Shown: piece by piece, positions 26,868-36,800 of the stretch
Numbering within the stretch: position 1 is the stretch's first letter
Layout: every line of letters begins with the position of its first letter
Assembly (NCBI GenBank): GCA_964527215.1
Contig: CAZGNZ010000014.1
Coordinates: 29,522-93,521, forward strand
Length of the DNA: 64,000 nt
Reading direction: 5' to 3'
Source: CAZGNZ01 sp964527215
GTDB lineage: Bacteria; Fidelibacterota; Marinisomatia; SCGC-AAA003-L08; JACNLC01
Notes under the pieces: generated by a model
The model's database searches: none
What the model saw: the letters and a program-made list of their open reading frames with translations, nothing else
Told to the model about the DNA's origin: nothing
Program-made: the position numbers and the translations under genes

Positions 26868-28208
26868 ATGGATAACCGCTTTGAAGACCTGCAGCTAAAG
26901 CGATATGGTTTCGTATTTGTGATATTCATTATCGCAATACTGATTTCTCTGCTGCTTTACCAATTCCCGTTTTTTAATTTCCAGGCTGAGAGAGATCAAA
27001 TTACCAAAGTCTATTTTGCCGATAATATTTCGGATGCCCACAGAGCCCTGATCCAACGATTCAATGAGGAGTATGCCGGCTCAATCCAGGTAATTCCGGT
27101 CGATCTGCCATTCACCAAGTTTACCACCAATGAACGAAAAGAACTCCTGGCCAGAATGCTGCGGGGCGAAGGCGGACAGGTGGATATTTTTTCGGTGGAT
27201 CATATCTGGATCCCGCGGTTTGCCAAATGGGCGGAACCGCTGTCACCATTTCTTTCCCATAAACACATTGAATCCATTATTCCGCAGGTTCTTGTTACAA
27301 GCTACTACCAGTCTGTTCTTGTGGGCGTACCTCTGTATCTTGATCTTGGCGTAATGCTTTACCGCAGGGATCTTTTGGCCCGGATTCCCAATTCAGCGGA
27401 ACTGGAAGCCAGACTGAAGAAATCTCTGACATGGAAGGAATTCCTTGCAATCCGCGAAGCATATTATCCGAATGAGCCGTATTATGTTTTTCAGGGTGAC
27501 AGTTATGAAGGGTTGATATGCAACTATCTGGAGGTATATGGAGGAAACGGCGGTCGGCTGGAGTATAACAATCTGGATGAATTAACAGGGCAAAAAGCAA
27601 AAACAGCCATTGAGCTTCTGACAGATTTCATTCACGGAACGGGTGTCTCGCCTGAATCAGTGATACGGTTCAATGAGAATGAATCCTACTGGTATGCCCT
27701 TGAAAACGATATTCCCTTTTTCAGGGGGTGGCCGACCATGATTGGAAACTCTCCCTGTCGGGACGAAGATACTGTAAAGGTGCAGAATCTTGCGTTTTGC
27801 GCTCTCCCGCATTTCGACGGATCAGATGCCAAAACGGTATTCGGCGGGTGGAATCTGATGATTTCCAAGCATTCCAAAGTGAAAGCGGAAGCGGCGGAAT
27901 TCATAAAGTTTGCAATTTCCCATGACGCCCAGTTCACCATATATCATGAAGGTCATCTTCTGCCGGTACTTCATCATTTGTATCATGATGAGGAGCTGAT
28001 TCGAACCCATCCCGACCTGTTGTATGTGAAGGAGCTTATCGGAACAGGTATCCACCGCCCGCCGCATAAGGACTATACGCGCATATCCGATGTCCTGGCG
28101 AAGTATCTTAATTTGATTCTGGCTGGTGAACTGTCGGCAGAGGAAGGACTGGAGCTTGCGCGGCAGGGCATTCAAAGTATTTTGGACCGGGGAAAATACT
28201 ATCCCTGA
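26868..28208 (+). CDS. Membrane-anchored sugar-type solute-binding protein
   Basis: 446 residues. Seen: one N-terminal hydrophobic helix (about 12-31) without a cleavage or lipobox signature, then a family 1 extracellular solute-binding fold. Supporting segments are FNEEYAGSIQVIPVDLPF, GVPLYLDLGVMLYRRDLL, LTWKEFLAIREAYYPNEPYY and the sugar-binder signature TVFGGWNLMISKHSKVKAEA near the C-terminus. Known: such proteins bind sugars for ABC importers. Here no permease or ATPase gene is adjacent; instead a histidine kinase begins 74 nt downstream. I infer a sensing role, presenting bound oligosaccharide to the kinase. The anchor would keep it at the outer face of the inner membrane. Confidence 0.8.
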   Translation: MDNRFEDLQLKRYGFVFVIFIIAILISLLLYQFPFFNFQAERDQITKVYFADNISDAHRALIQRFNEEYAGSIQVIPVDLPFTKFTTNERKELLARMLRGEGGQVDIFSVDHIWIPRFAKWAEPLSPFLSHKHIESIIPQVLVTSYYQSVLVGVPLYLDLGVMLYRRDLLARIPNSAELEARLKKSLTWKEFLAIREAYYPNEPYYVFQGDSYEGLICNYLEVYGGNGGRLEYNNLDELTGQKAKTAIELLTDFIHGTGVSPESVIRFNENESYWYALENDIPFFRGWPTMIGNSPCRDEDTVKVQNLAFCALPHFDGSDAKTVFGGWNLMISKHSKVKAEAAEFIKFAISHDAQFTIYHEGHLLPVLHHLYHDEELIRTHPDLLYVKELIGTGIHRPPHKDYTRISDVLAKYLNLILAGELSAEEGLELARQGIQSILDRGKYYP

Positions 28209-28282
28209 GTTTCCTTTCAGAAAAACCGGAAAACTCGTTTGGTCTCATCTTTGATATGTTATTCAGCCGGACAGGATAATCA

Positions 28283-29746
28283 ATGGTCAAACTCTTACAA
28301 CATATGAAAAGCTATCGGTTTCAGGTATGGCATCTGGTGCTGCTGGTATTTATCATGATTTTGTTCCTGACCCTCCTGTCATACATCAATACCAATAATA
28401 CCCGAAATCTTCTGAACAAAACGATGAACCTGTATCGGCGGGATTCCGCTGAAAGACTTGCCAACCTCACCACGACCTCTCTTGAGCTGTTTATTGAACA
28501 AAACCTGTCCAGACAGCAGCAGGATGCAGATGCGAAGTCATCGGTGATACAGGCATTCAATATTATCATCAGTCAGCAGGCGTTACAGAACAACCTGGAA
28601 GATATCTGCATTTTTCTGGATGGAGCGGGAGGGGTGATTCCCGTGGATGACGGCGAACTCCTGTATGAAATCTTTTTCGAATCCAGGGAAATATCAGTGG
28701 TCATTCCGGAAGACCGGCGCATGGCAGTGGATCTCTATCAGCGCATCAGGGGTGAATTGATTCGAAATGAAAAAATTCACAGCTATATGGAAGGATCGCA
28801 CACTTTCCATGTCCTGGTTCCTTTCCTTCCAAGAGGTGAAATTGTGGGCGCGGTGTACATGAAAGTGGTTCCGGATTTTTCAAATATCGTCTCGGAAATT
28901 ACCAGTACCCATACAGAAACAGGTGCTCTTTTTTCAGCCATCATTCTCATCGGGCTGCTGACCATGTTCTACATTACGTCCTACACGGTCCAGCAGCGGG
29001 ATCAGGCCCAGCAGGAGCTTTTTGGTCGTAAAAAACTGGAAATGAAGCAGGATATCGAACATCAGAAAGAGGCCATGTTCACGCGCCGTATTTATCACAC
29101 CCACCACAAGGCCGAAAAGGTGATGGGATTTATCAAAGAGGATCTGCGGCGGATCAATACTCATAACATGGATCAGATTCAGAACCGGGTTTACAAATAC
29201 GCCAATTTCATTTCCCGGGTGATTTATGATATGAAGTCCTATGAACCGCCCATTAATGTCATTCGAAATCCTGTTTTTCAGACCAACCTGAATGAAGTAA
29301 TCCAGTTTATCGTGGATAATATTTTCCGCAGAGTTTTCAAGGAAGGCGATTTATATCGGTTTGATTTGGATTTTGATCCAGCACTGCCGGCAGTTTCAAT
29401 CAACGAATATGTGATTTGGACCATCATTGAACCGCTGATTCAGAATGTTATTGACCACAATCCCAGTCAACTGGTGATTATCCGTGTCACCACCCAATAC
29501 AACGTAGAGCAGCGCAGGAGCATGATTTTGATTGAGGACAATGGCAAAGGCATTGACCAGATATTTCTAGATAAGGATGAAAACGGGATTCAGCGTCTCT
29601 TCAGTGAGTCCGCAACCACCAAGGGAGAATCTGAGAATTCGGGATATGGATGCTATATTGCGTATGAGTTCTGCCGCAGGTGCGGATGGAATCTGACTGC
29701 TCATAACTCGGAAAAAGGCGGAGCCTGCTTCACAATCTCGGTTTGA
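28283..29746 (+). CDS. Membrane sensor histidine kinase of the sugar-sensing unit
   Basis: 487 residues. Seen: membrane helices at about 17-36 and 213-232 enclosing a periplasmic domain of about 175 residues without a recognised fold. A coiled region and a divergent phospho-acceptor box (RRIYHTHHKAEKVMGFI, near 275) follow. The ATPase domain has an N-box EPLIQNVIDHNP, G1 IEDNGKGID and G2 SGYGCYIAYEFC. ACAGGA precedes the ATG. Known: it autophosphorylates on His and passes phosphate to the partner regulator, here the sigma-54 activator 94 nt downstream. The H-box does not match the common HisKA sequence well, so this is a less common kinase subfamily. Confidence 0.85.
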   Translation: MVKLLQHMKSYRFQVWHLVLLVFIMILFLTLLSYINTNNTRNLLNKTMNLYRRDSAERLANLTTTSLELFIEQNLSRQQQDADAKSSVIQAFNIIISQQALQNNLEDICIFLDGAGGVIPVDDGELLYEIFFESREISVVIPEDRRMAVDLYQRIRGELIRNEKIHSYMEGSHTFHVLVPFLPRGEIVGAVYMKVVPDFSNIVSEITSTHTETGALFSAIILIGLLTMFYITSYTVQQRDQAQQELFGRKKLEMKQDIEHQKEAMFTRRIYHTHHKAEKVMGFIKEDLRRINTHNMDQIQNRVYKYANFISRVIYDMKSYEPPINVIRNPVFQTNLNEVIQFIVDNIFRRVFKEGDLYRFDLDFDPALPAVSINEYVIWTIIEPLIQNVIDHNPSQLVIIRVTTQYNVEQRRSMILIEDNGKGIDQIFLDKDENGIQRLFSESATTKGESENSGYGCYIAYEFCRRCGWNLTAHNSEKGGACFTISV

Positions 29747-29840
29747 TTCCCATTACAGGTCAGACAGTCAGTGTATTGTAAAAATCGAAAATTCAGCCGC
29801 GATGACAGGATAAACACAGGAGTTCAGGAAACCAATCAAT

Positions 29841-31289
29841 ATGAATGAAGAAATCATCAAACTGCTGATCATAGAAGATGAAGAATTTGATATCCGCAGA
29901 ATTTACAATACCATAAAACCATTCAGCAACCGGCTGGAGGTCATGGACACCGTATCAAATGCCCATGATGCCCTGGCAGCGATTGAGAAGCAGCCGGATG
30001 GATTTGACGTGGTCATCATGGATTATCAGATTTCCGGGGGGTTGAAAGGTGAAAACCTCATCCGCGAAATCAAGAAGCGGGACAGCACTCTCCAGATCAT
30101 TGTTATCACAAAAATGACCCTCAACCAGACGGATCTGTACTTTGCGAACCAGCTGATTGAAAGCGGTGCATTTTGGTTTGGGACCAAGTATCCCGGTGAT
30201 ATTGAAAAATATATTTACCAGCCTACAGATTTTATTCTCAGCATCACCAATGCATTTGAACGAAAAAAACTTGAGATCGAGAAAAACAAGTCTCAAAAAA
30301 AACTGGACCGCAGCATTCGCAACATTCTTTCCAACCGACCGCTTGTCGGTGAGGCTGAGAACATCGACAGCATGCGTCAGCTGATTCAGCGCTATGCGGA
30401 AACCAACGCCAGTGTTTTGATTACGGGGGAAAGCGGGACCGGCAAGGAACTGGTTGCCATGAATATCCACTATCAGTCCCACCGAAAATACGAGAACTTC
30501 ATTACCCTGAATTGTGCTGCGATTCCCAAAGACCTCATTGAAAGTGAGCTGTTCGGATTTGAAAAGGGTGCGTTCACGGGAGCGCGGGAAGGGAAGCCCG
30601 GATTGTTTGAACAGGCTGACGGCGGAACCATTTTCCTGGATGAAATTGGAGAGATGCCCAAATCGGTTCAGGCCAAACTGCTTCGCGTACTTGAGATCGG
30701 GGAAGTGGATAAAATCGGCAGGAAGCGAAAGTATAAGGTAGATGTGCGCATCATTGCCTCAACAAACCGCGATCTGGAACGCATGATGGAACGGAAACAG
30801 TTTCGGGAAGACCTGTTTTACCGTCTGAATATCCTCCATATTCATACACCTCCTCTGCGGGAGCGCATTGGCGACATACCATTGCTGGTAAATCATTTCA
30901 TGAACCACTACAGCCGGGATTTCGGCATCATTCAGCCGAATTTCACCGATTCCGCCATAAAACTGATGGTCAACTACCACTGGCGGGGCAATGTGCGGCA
31001 GCTGAAAAATGTGGTTCAAAGGCTGATACTGACAGCCAATGGCGAAGTGGATGACGATGCTGTATGTCTCTGTCTCGGACTCCGCGGTGAGCCCGAACAG
31101 GAACAGTTCGGCAAACCATCGTTTGATTCCCAAGCCATCCTGCCGCTTCGCGATATGGAACGCAGCTTTCGAAAGAACTACATCAAGTTTGTACGAACCA
31201 ACAGCGAATCGGATGCAGATGCCGCCCAGAAACTGGGCGTTGCGCCCCCCAATTTTCATCGAATGTGCAAGGAATTGGGTCTGAAATAA
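29841..31289 (+). CDS. Sigma-54-dependent response regulator (NtrC type)
   Basis: 482 residues. Seen: a receiver domain (1-130) with IIEDEEFDIRR, phospho-acceptor Asp61 in VVIMDYQISGG and Lys91. The AAA+ domain has Walker A GESGTGKE near 197, the intact sigma-54 contact loop GAFTGA near 243, Walker B GGTIFLDEIGE and LRERIGDIPLLVNHF. A C-terminal helix-turn-helix (AAQKLGVAPPNFHRMCKELG) ends the protein. Known: such proteins bind upstream enhancer sites and use ATP to open sigma-54 promoters. It is downstream of the kinase and directly before the symporter and polysaccharide genes, which are its likely targets. Confidence 0.93.
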   Translation: MNEEIIKLLIIEDEEFDIRRIYNTIKPFSNRLEVMDTVSNAHDALAAIEKQPDGFDVVIMDYQISGGLKGENLIREIKKRDSTLQIIVITKMTLNQTDLYFANQLIESGAFWFGTKYPGDIEKYIYQPTDFILSITNAFERKKLEIEKNKSQKKLDRSIRNILSNRPLVGEAENIDSMRQLIQRYAETNASVLITGESGTGKELVAMNIHYQSHRKYENFITLNCAAIPKDLIESELFGFEKGAFTGAREGKPGLFEQADGGTIFLDEIGEMPKSVQAKLLRVLEIGEVDKIGRKRKYKVDVRIIASTNRDLERMMERKQFREDLFYRLNILHIHTPPLRERIGDIPLLVNHFMNHYSRDFGIIQPNFTDSAIKLMVNYHWRGNVRQLKNVVQRLILTANGEVDDDAVCLCLGLRGEPEQEQFGKPSFDSQAILPLRDMERSFRKNYIKFVRTNSESDADAAQKLGVAPPNFHRMCKELGLK

Positions 31290-31510
31290 AATCAACGAAT
31301 TTCCAAATTCCCAACCGTCATTCCAGACATTCGTCTCTGTCGATAAGGGAATTGGCGGCGCGAAGGCTCATCTGGCTGCAACGAGCAGTCTGAACAACCT
31401 CTAACGGATTCAAATCGTACGCCCGGCCGGTTCGGCTCAATGTCGGGATTGCATTTGAGCGATTATACGTATCATTAATCTTCAATTTTTTTACCCAACC
31501 AAATCCGCAG

Positions 31511-31549
31511 CTGCCCGATATCGGCAGTCGGGAATAACTCCATTCCCGA
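31511..31549 (+). repeat. Two adjacent hairpins
   Basis: The first, CTGCCCGATATCGGCAG (31511-31527), is a near-perfect palindrome. The second has perfect 8-bp arms TCGGGAAT (31528-31535) and ATTCCCGA (31542-31549) with a 6-nt loop. Neither is followed by a T-run, so simple termination is not evident. They lie 220 nt after the sigma-54 regulator stop and could act on its transcript's 3' end. Confidence 0.5.
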
Positions 31550-31732
31550 ATCCCTCCTCCGTAAAATCACCGCTGTCCTGCAACAGCAGCCGTAACGTTC
31601 CCGGTACTTTGCTTTGGGAATATCAAATTGTTCAGTCAGCCTTTGTAAAAGCGCAAACGTTCTGCTGCTGCATCACCGCATCAAGAAAATTCTGATGAGC
31701 ACAGGTTCCCGGATTTTCAAGTTAATATCTCG

Positions 31733-31771
31733 TTATTAATTTAATAAGCAGCTTATTTTTTTTATAAGCAG
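31733..31771 (+). promoter_or_regulatory. Compound palindrome and direct repeat, candidate activator site
   Basis: TTATTAA-T-TTAATAA (31733-31747) and AATAAGC-A-GCTTATT (31743-31757) are overlapping perfect palindromes. ATAAGCAG occurs at 31744-31751 and again at 31764-31771, exactly 20 bp apart, that is, on the same helix face. It lies about 220 bp upstream of the candidate promoter, the usual distance for sigma-54 enhancer sites. The binding protein is inferred, not shown. Confidence 0.4.
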
Positions 31772-31958
31772 GTGCTGAAACCTTTATTATCATTTATGAA
31801 CCAGATCGAACCCAAGCGCATGGCCTGCATTGCAAACCATACTCAGTACTCAAATACCATTTCGCGTTAACATCTGATATTATAATAATTATTAAAAATT
31901 ATCGGGCTTGAGAACAGACAAAATCTTTGCGATCGGCTGTATCTTGAATTGCAGGATA

Positions 31959-31981
31959 TAACTTTGGCTTGAATTTTGATA
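31959..31981 (+). promoter_or_regulatory. Candidate promoter of the symporter gene
   Basis: TAACTTTG (31959-31966) matches the Bacteroidota -7 element, but a proper -33 TTTG is lacking. Overlapping it, TTTGG-N8-TTGATA (31963-31981) resembles a sigma-54 -24/-12 pair (TGGC, TTG with correct spacing) with GA in place of the -12 GC. The same TTTGG-N8-TTGATA occurs at 28238-28256 before the kinase gene. The start codon is 69 nt downstream. Confidence 0.35.
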
Positions 31982-32049
31982 ACCAAGCAAATATCCACAG
32001 TCGTATAAGACTTTTCCAATGTAACCAAAACTCATTTAGGAATATATCA

Positions 32050-33672
32050 ATGATGGAAACCATTGCCAGTCTGGATTATTTTGTAATTCTCCTTTATTTT
32101 TTAGTGGTGTTGGGAATCGGTTTGTATTTTTCCCGAAAGGGAAAGAGCAGTACGGAGTATTTTCTGGCCGGAAGAAACGTCGGCTGGGTTGCCATTGGCG
32201 CTTCACTGTTTGCCTCCAATATTTCAAGTGAACATTTCATTGGGTTGGCCGGAACCGGATCGTCCAGCGGCCTGGCTGTCGGGCATTTTGAGTGGCTGGC
32301 TTCCTTCATTGTCCTGTTTCTGGGCTGGGTGTTTGTTCCTTTCTACATGAAGTCCGGGGTATTCACCATGCCGGAATTCCTGGAAAGACGCTACAACAAA
32401 TCCAGTCGAATGTATCTCACCACAGTCTCCATCATTGCGTATGTGATCACGAAGATTTCGGTAACCCTGTATGCCGGCGGTATGCTGCTGGAAAAGATCC
32501 TGGGCTGGGATATGTTCACTTCGGCCATTGTTCTGATCCTTATTACGGGGATTTATACCATAATGGGCGGTCTGAGCGCGGTGATATATACGGAACTTAT
32601 CCAGACAGTCGTCCTGATTGGCGGGGCGGTTACGCTTACGGTGCTTGGTCTGAACGAAGTGGGCGGGTTTGATGGACTTCGCGCTGGACTTCCTCCAGAA
32701 TTTTTCAGTATGTTTAAACCGATGTCAGACCCTGATTTTCCATGGACTGGCATCATTTTCGGAGCACCGATCCTGGGCATCTGGTATTGGTGTACAGACC
32801 AGTTTATCGTTCAGCGGGTATTAAGCGGAAAAAATGTTAACCATGCCCGCAGCGGCGCCATCTTCGCCGGCTATCTCAAAATTCTGCCTGTTTTCATTCT
32901 CGTACTTCCCGGACTTATCTCTGCTGTCCTTTTCCAGACCACTGGTGATGATGCCTACCCCACAATGGTAACAAGCTATCTGCTCCCGGTAGGTATCAAG
33001 GGAGTGGTCATTGCCTCACTTCTGGCAGCCCTGATGTCCAGCCTGGCGAGTTGCTTTAACAGCACATCCACACTATTCACCATGGATTTCTACAAGCATT
33101 TCCAGCCTGATGCGAAAGAAGAAAAGCTGGTTTTGGTTGGCCGGATTGCCACCGCGGTTATGGTGGTACTGGGAGTTTTGTCTGTACCGCTCATTACCAT
33201 ATTAAGCAGCCAGCTGTTTGTATATCTGCAAAGCGTTCAAGCCTATATCAGTCCCCCGATTGCAGCAGTTTTTGTTTTCGGGATTCTATGGAAACGGCTC
33301 AATGGAAACGGTGCCATTTATGCCCTGATCACCGGGGCAGTGCTGGGAGCCCTGCGGTTTATCCTCGAGTTGCTGGCTAAAGGCGGGATCATTGAATGGC
33401 AGGGATTCAGCTGGTATTATTCCATGAATTTCCTCCACTTTGCGGTGCTGCTGTTTGTGATTTCCACAGCGGTCCTGATTGTCGTCAGTCTTCTGAGTGA
33501 TCCGCCGGTTCAGGCCAAAATCGCCGGACTGACCTTTGCAACTGCAGAAGAAGTTAAAAGCGAATATATTGACAAGATGGCTGCCAAAAATCCGTTGTGG
33601 ACCCGGATCAATATTGCTGCCTCGGTAGTGCTGGTCCTTACCATCCTGACGCTTTGGACGAAATTCAGATAA
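32050..33672 (+). CDS. Sodium:solute symporter (SGLT-like, sugar type)
   Basis: 540 residues from ATG 32050, with AGGA 10 nt upstream; a TTG 27 codons earlier is not favoured. Seen: about 13-14 hydrophobic helices, the SSS signature STEYFLAGRNVGWVAIGASLFASNISSEHFIGLAGTG (quoted in part: EYFLAGRNVGWVA, FASNISSEHFIGLAG), GGLSAVIYTELIQTVVLIGG and ASLLAALMSSLASCFNSTST. These match vSGLT-like sugar transporters. Known: sodium-gradient-driven import across the inner membrane. Its place between the sensor genes and the TonB receptor suggests it imports the sugars released from the polysaccharide. Confidence 0.9.
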   Translation: MMETIASLDYFVILLYFLVVLGIGLYFSRKGKSSTEYFLAGRNVGWVAIGASLFASNISSEHFIGLAGTGSSSGLAVGHFEWLASFIVLFLGWVFVPFYMKSGVFTMPEFLERRYNKSSRMYLTTVSIIAYVITKISVTLYAGGMLLEKILGWDMFTSAIVLILITGIYTIMGGLSAVIYTELIQTVVLIGGAVTLTVLGLNEVGGFDGLRAGLPPEFFSMFKPMSDPDFPWTGIIFGAPILGIWYWCTDQFIVQRVLSGKNVNHARSGAIFAGYLKILPVFILVLPGLISAVLFQTTGDDAYPTMVTSYLLPVGIKGVVIASLLAALMSSLASCFNSTSTLFTMDFYKHFQPDAKEEKLVLVGRIATAVMVVLGVLSVPLITILSSQLFVYLQSVQAYISPPIAAVFVFGILWKRLNGNGAIYALITGAVLGALRFILELLAKGGIIEWQGFSWYYSMNFLHFAVLLFVISTAVLIVVSLLSDPPVQAKIAGLTFATAEEVKSEYIDKMAAKNPLWTRINIAASVVLVLTILTLWTKFR

Positions 33673-33760
33673 ATCGCACTGATATCACGAATTGCAACCT
33701 TAATAAATGAATTCTATCAGAAATATTATTGGTTTCAATAAAACGGAGTACTTGGTTTTA

Positions 33761-33776
33761 ACCGTTGAAAAACGGT
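33761..33776 (+). promoter_or_regulatory. GAAA-tetraloop hairpin in the leader of the CBM/dockerin gene
   Basis: Perfect 6-bp arms ACCGTT and AACGGT enclose the loop GAAA, a GNRA tetraloop that is unusually stable in RNA. It lies 57 nt before the ATG at 33834. A role as a 5' mRNA stabiliser is inferred. Confidence 0.4.
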
Positions 33777-33833
33777 CCTAAAAGGAGAAATAGCAATCAT
33801 CTCTAACGATAACCTAAAAACAGGAGACAATCC

Positions 33834-36800
33834 ATGAGTAAAAGAATGTTACAATTGATTACTGTTCTGACTGCATCCTTCGCACTGATGATGGGACAGA
33901 TGGAGCAGGTGGTCAATTCATTCGACGCTGCACCGGCCGATACCAATTACTGGGCCTGGTTTGAACAGATCAGTTCCGGCAATCCCGATGTCAGCGGCCA
34001 CTATCAGGTGAGTGACAATGCCGATTCTGAACTGGGCTGGATCAATGTTGATTATATCGGCGATCCCGTACAGGTAGGAGACGGTGCCATTCAAATGGAG
34101 TGGAGTGCCCACAATATTGAAGGCTGGGGCGGATATTCCAAACTTGAACACTGGCATCCGGATTCACTTGGAGTGTATGACTTTTCTAATTACGACTCCA
34201 TTTCTTTCTGGTATTACAATGCCGTGCCTCAGTCTGACGGAGGAAGCACCCATTTCCGTTTTAATCTGCAGGAATGCAGTGATTCTCCCAACGGTCCAAA
34301 CACCACCAACGTGGCAGACGTTGAATACTACTATTCATTCCACTATGTGCTGGACAATGAACCCGGCTGGAACAAAATAACCATGCCCATTGAAAACGGT
34401 GCCAACTGGAGCGGTGAAGGCTTCAATCTCACCGGCTGGTCAGGTATTGTCGGAAATGAAACCCTGGACAAAGATCAGATCAAGGGTTTCTCATTTGAAT
34501 TTTCGATTGGCGGTGCCGGTGAAGGCAACTATTCTCAGGGTACCTTCATTGTAGATCACCTGGCTCTGGTGGGTCCGTCTGAAGTCGAATTGATTTTCTT
34601 CAACGGTATGGCCGTTCCCAATGATGTAACGCTGAACCAGCCCTGGTCCGGCAGTGTGGTAGTCACTGATGCCGATGCGTTCACACCCGAAACCAATTCT
34701 CTGCTCTGGTCGGCAGGTGCTCAGTGGGCTGGACCCATATTTGCGCTGAATAATCCTGCCAACATGTTTGTCAGCTGGGAAATTGACTCTGTTCAGTTCA
34801 AGATTAAAGCACCTGCTGAATTGGGTCAGCTCCGTCTTCATTTCTCTGATACATGGGAAGACACCGAAGGAGATTTCCCATTTGAAGCGCATTATATGCT
34901 TGAACCTGAGGATGTTGGTTATGACGGAACCTGGAAGGAAGTAAAAATCGCCATGGCAGACTTCGATCTCAATGGCGGATACTGGAATGTGGATCATCTG
35001 GAAGAGGGTGTTTTCGACTACAATGCAGTTGGAGCATTTGGTATTCTGGCCAGCGGCGGAGACTACAGCGGACTGGAAATCTATCTGGATGAAATGTGGA
35101 CCGGTGATCCCGAAGTGGATGTGATCGGCTCCGATCCTCCGACCGGTGTAACCGCAATTCCCAGCGACTACTACAATCTCGTGATCTGGCAGGATGTTGA
35201 AGGTGAAGAAGGCGAAGTATACAATGTATATGCCAGCCAGTCACCCATTGTTGATTTGGAAGATTCTTCGGTTGATCTGGTTGCGAGCGCGGTTCTGGAA
35301 GGCCTGCAGACAGGTATCCATTATCTGAAGTACCCCCTGATGGACACGAATGTGGACTACTATTATGCAGTCACATGTACCGATATGGCCGGAAACGTCA
35401 GTGATCCGGGATTCTCTGCAATGGTCAGCAATACCGCCAAAGGTATTCCCACCATCTCACTGACCGTTCCCTCCGAATTTATGGCAGACGGCGACCTCTC
35501 CGAATGGTATGATTCCGACATTATGCCGTTTGAACTGTATCCTGAAGACTACTATGTACCCGCTCCGGGAACTGTGGATGATTCCGATGACCTGTACGGC
35601 ACCATCTGGATGGCGATTGATGACGACAATCTGTATCTGGCCGGGGACGTATTTGATGATGTTTACCACTTGGGTGAAGGAAACTGGTGGGACAACGATG
35701 CATTCCAGTTCTACTTTGGTCTGTATGACTGGCGCGGTCCCAAGCACACTGCCTACAATCGCGGTGCCGAACCCGATTACGGTATGTACGTAAACGAAAA
35801 CACCTGTCAGCTGGATGCACCCACCAATACGCAGGTTTGGGAGAACATGACAGAGCACTTCTATTTTGAAGGCTTTAATCCGGATTACATCTTTGAAGTT
35901 GCAATTCCGCTTGACACACTGGCTGCTCGCGGCGGAGATACCCGCTTCTACCCCGGCAACGGTATGCGGATTGCCATGGAACTTTACTTCCATGACAATG
36001 ACGGTGCCGGCTGGGAAGGCAATCTGGGCATGTCTCCGTACAATACGGACCTTGCCTGGCAGTCACCCACCCAGTGGACCTATTCCTGGATTGGTGATCA
36101 GGACGGATACTGTGCTCCGGACGGTGACGTGAATGAAGACGGCAATCTGGACATCCTCGACGTTGTGCAGGTGGTAGGCGTCATTCTGGGTACCGTTGAT
36201 CTGGGCGATGCCGTATGTCATGCAGATGCCAATACTGACGGCAGTGTGGATATTCTGGATGTCGTGATCCTGGTAGATCTTATCCTGAATCCTCCGGCAC
36301 GGGCCGACCTGGCCAATAATGCCACGGTGATCAATGACGAAGGTCAGGTGACCATTGAAGCTGACGGAATTGTCGGCGGTGTTCAGCTGGTTCTGACTCA
36401 TGGAGACGACTTCAGTATTGATCTGACGAACAATGCCCTGATTGCGGATTCCCACACTGAAAACGGCAAAACCACGGTTGTTGTCGTGAATCCGGAAGGT
36501 GATCTGTTCACCGCAACCGGCAGTTTCGTCATTGAAGACGCTGTTGCCGCTTCCGGTAATGGCTATGTGGATGTTGAAATCGCCGGTCAGTATGCACTGC
36601 TCAGCAGCTATCCCAACCCGTTCAACCCTGTTGCCAACATCAATTTCTACATTCCTTCTGACAGCAATGTGAAAGTCGGTGTTTACAACATTCTGGGTCA
36701 GCAGGTTGCGACTCTGACAAACGACTTCCTCAGCCGTGGTTCCTACAGCGTGCAGTGGAACGGTACATCCGATCTGGGTCAGAGTATGGCCAGCGGTATC

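Larger units (their letters stand above)
31290..32049. other. 760-bp intergenic region upstream of the symporter
   Basis: No gene is supported here. It holds two adjacent hairpins (31511-31549), a compound palindrome with a direct repeat (31733-31771), an AT-rich tract (31868-31905) and promoter-like elements around 31959-31981. The size and signals suggest a complex control region fed by the sigma-54 activator encoded just upstream. Confidence 0.55.

Noticed and set aside
31821..31834. TGGCCTGCATTGCA, like a sigma-54 promoter
   Set aside because: GG and GC are 8 bases apart instead of 10, which sigma-54 does not tolerate.
33748..33770. CTTGG...CGTTG upstream of the CBM/dockerin gene as a sigma-54 site
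   Set aside because: At the right spacing the -12 dinucleotide is TG and the bases around it do not fit.
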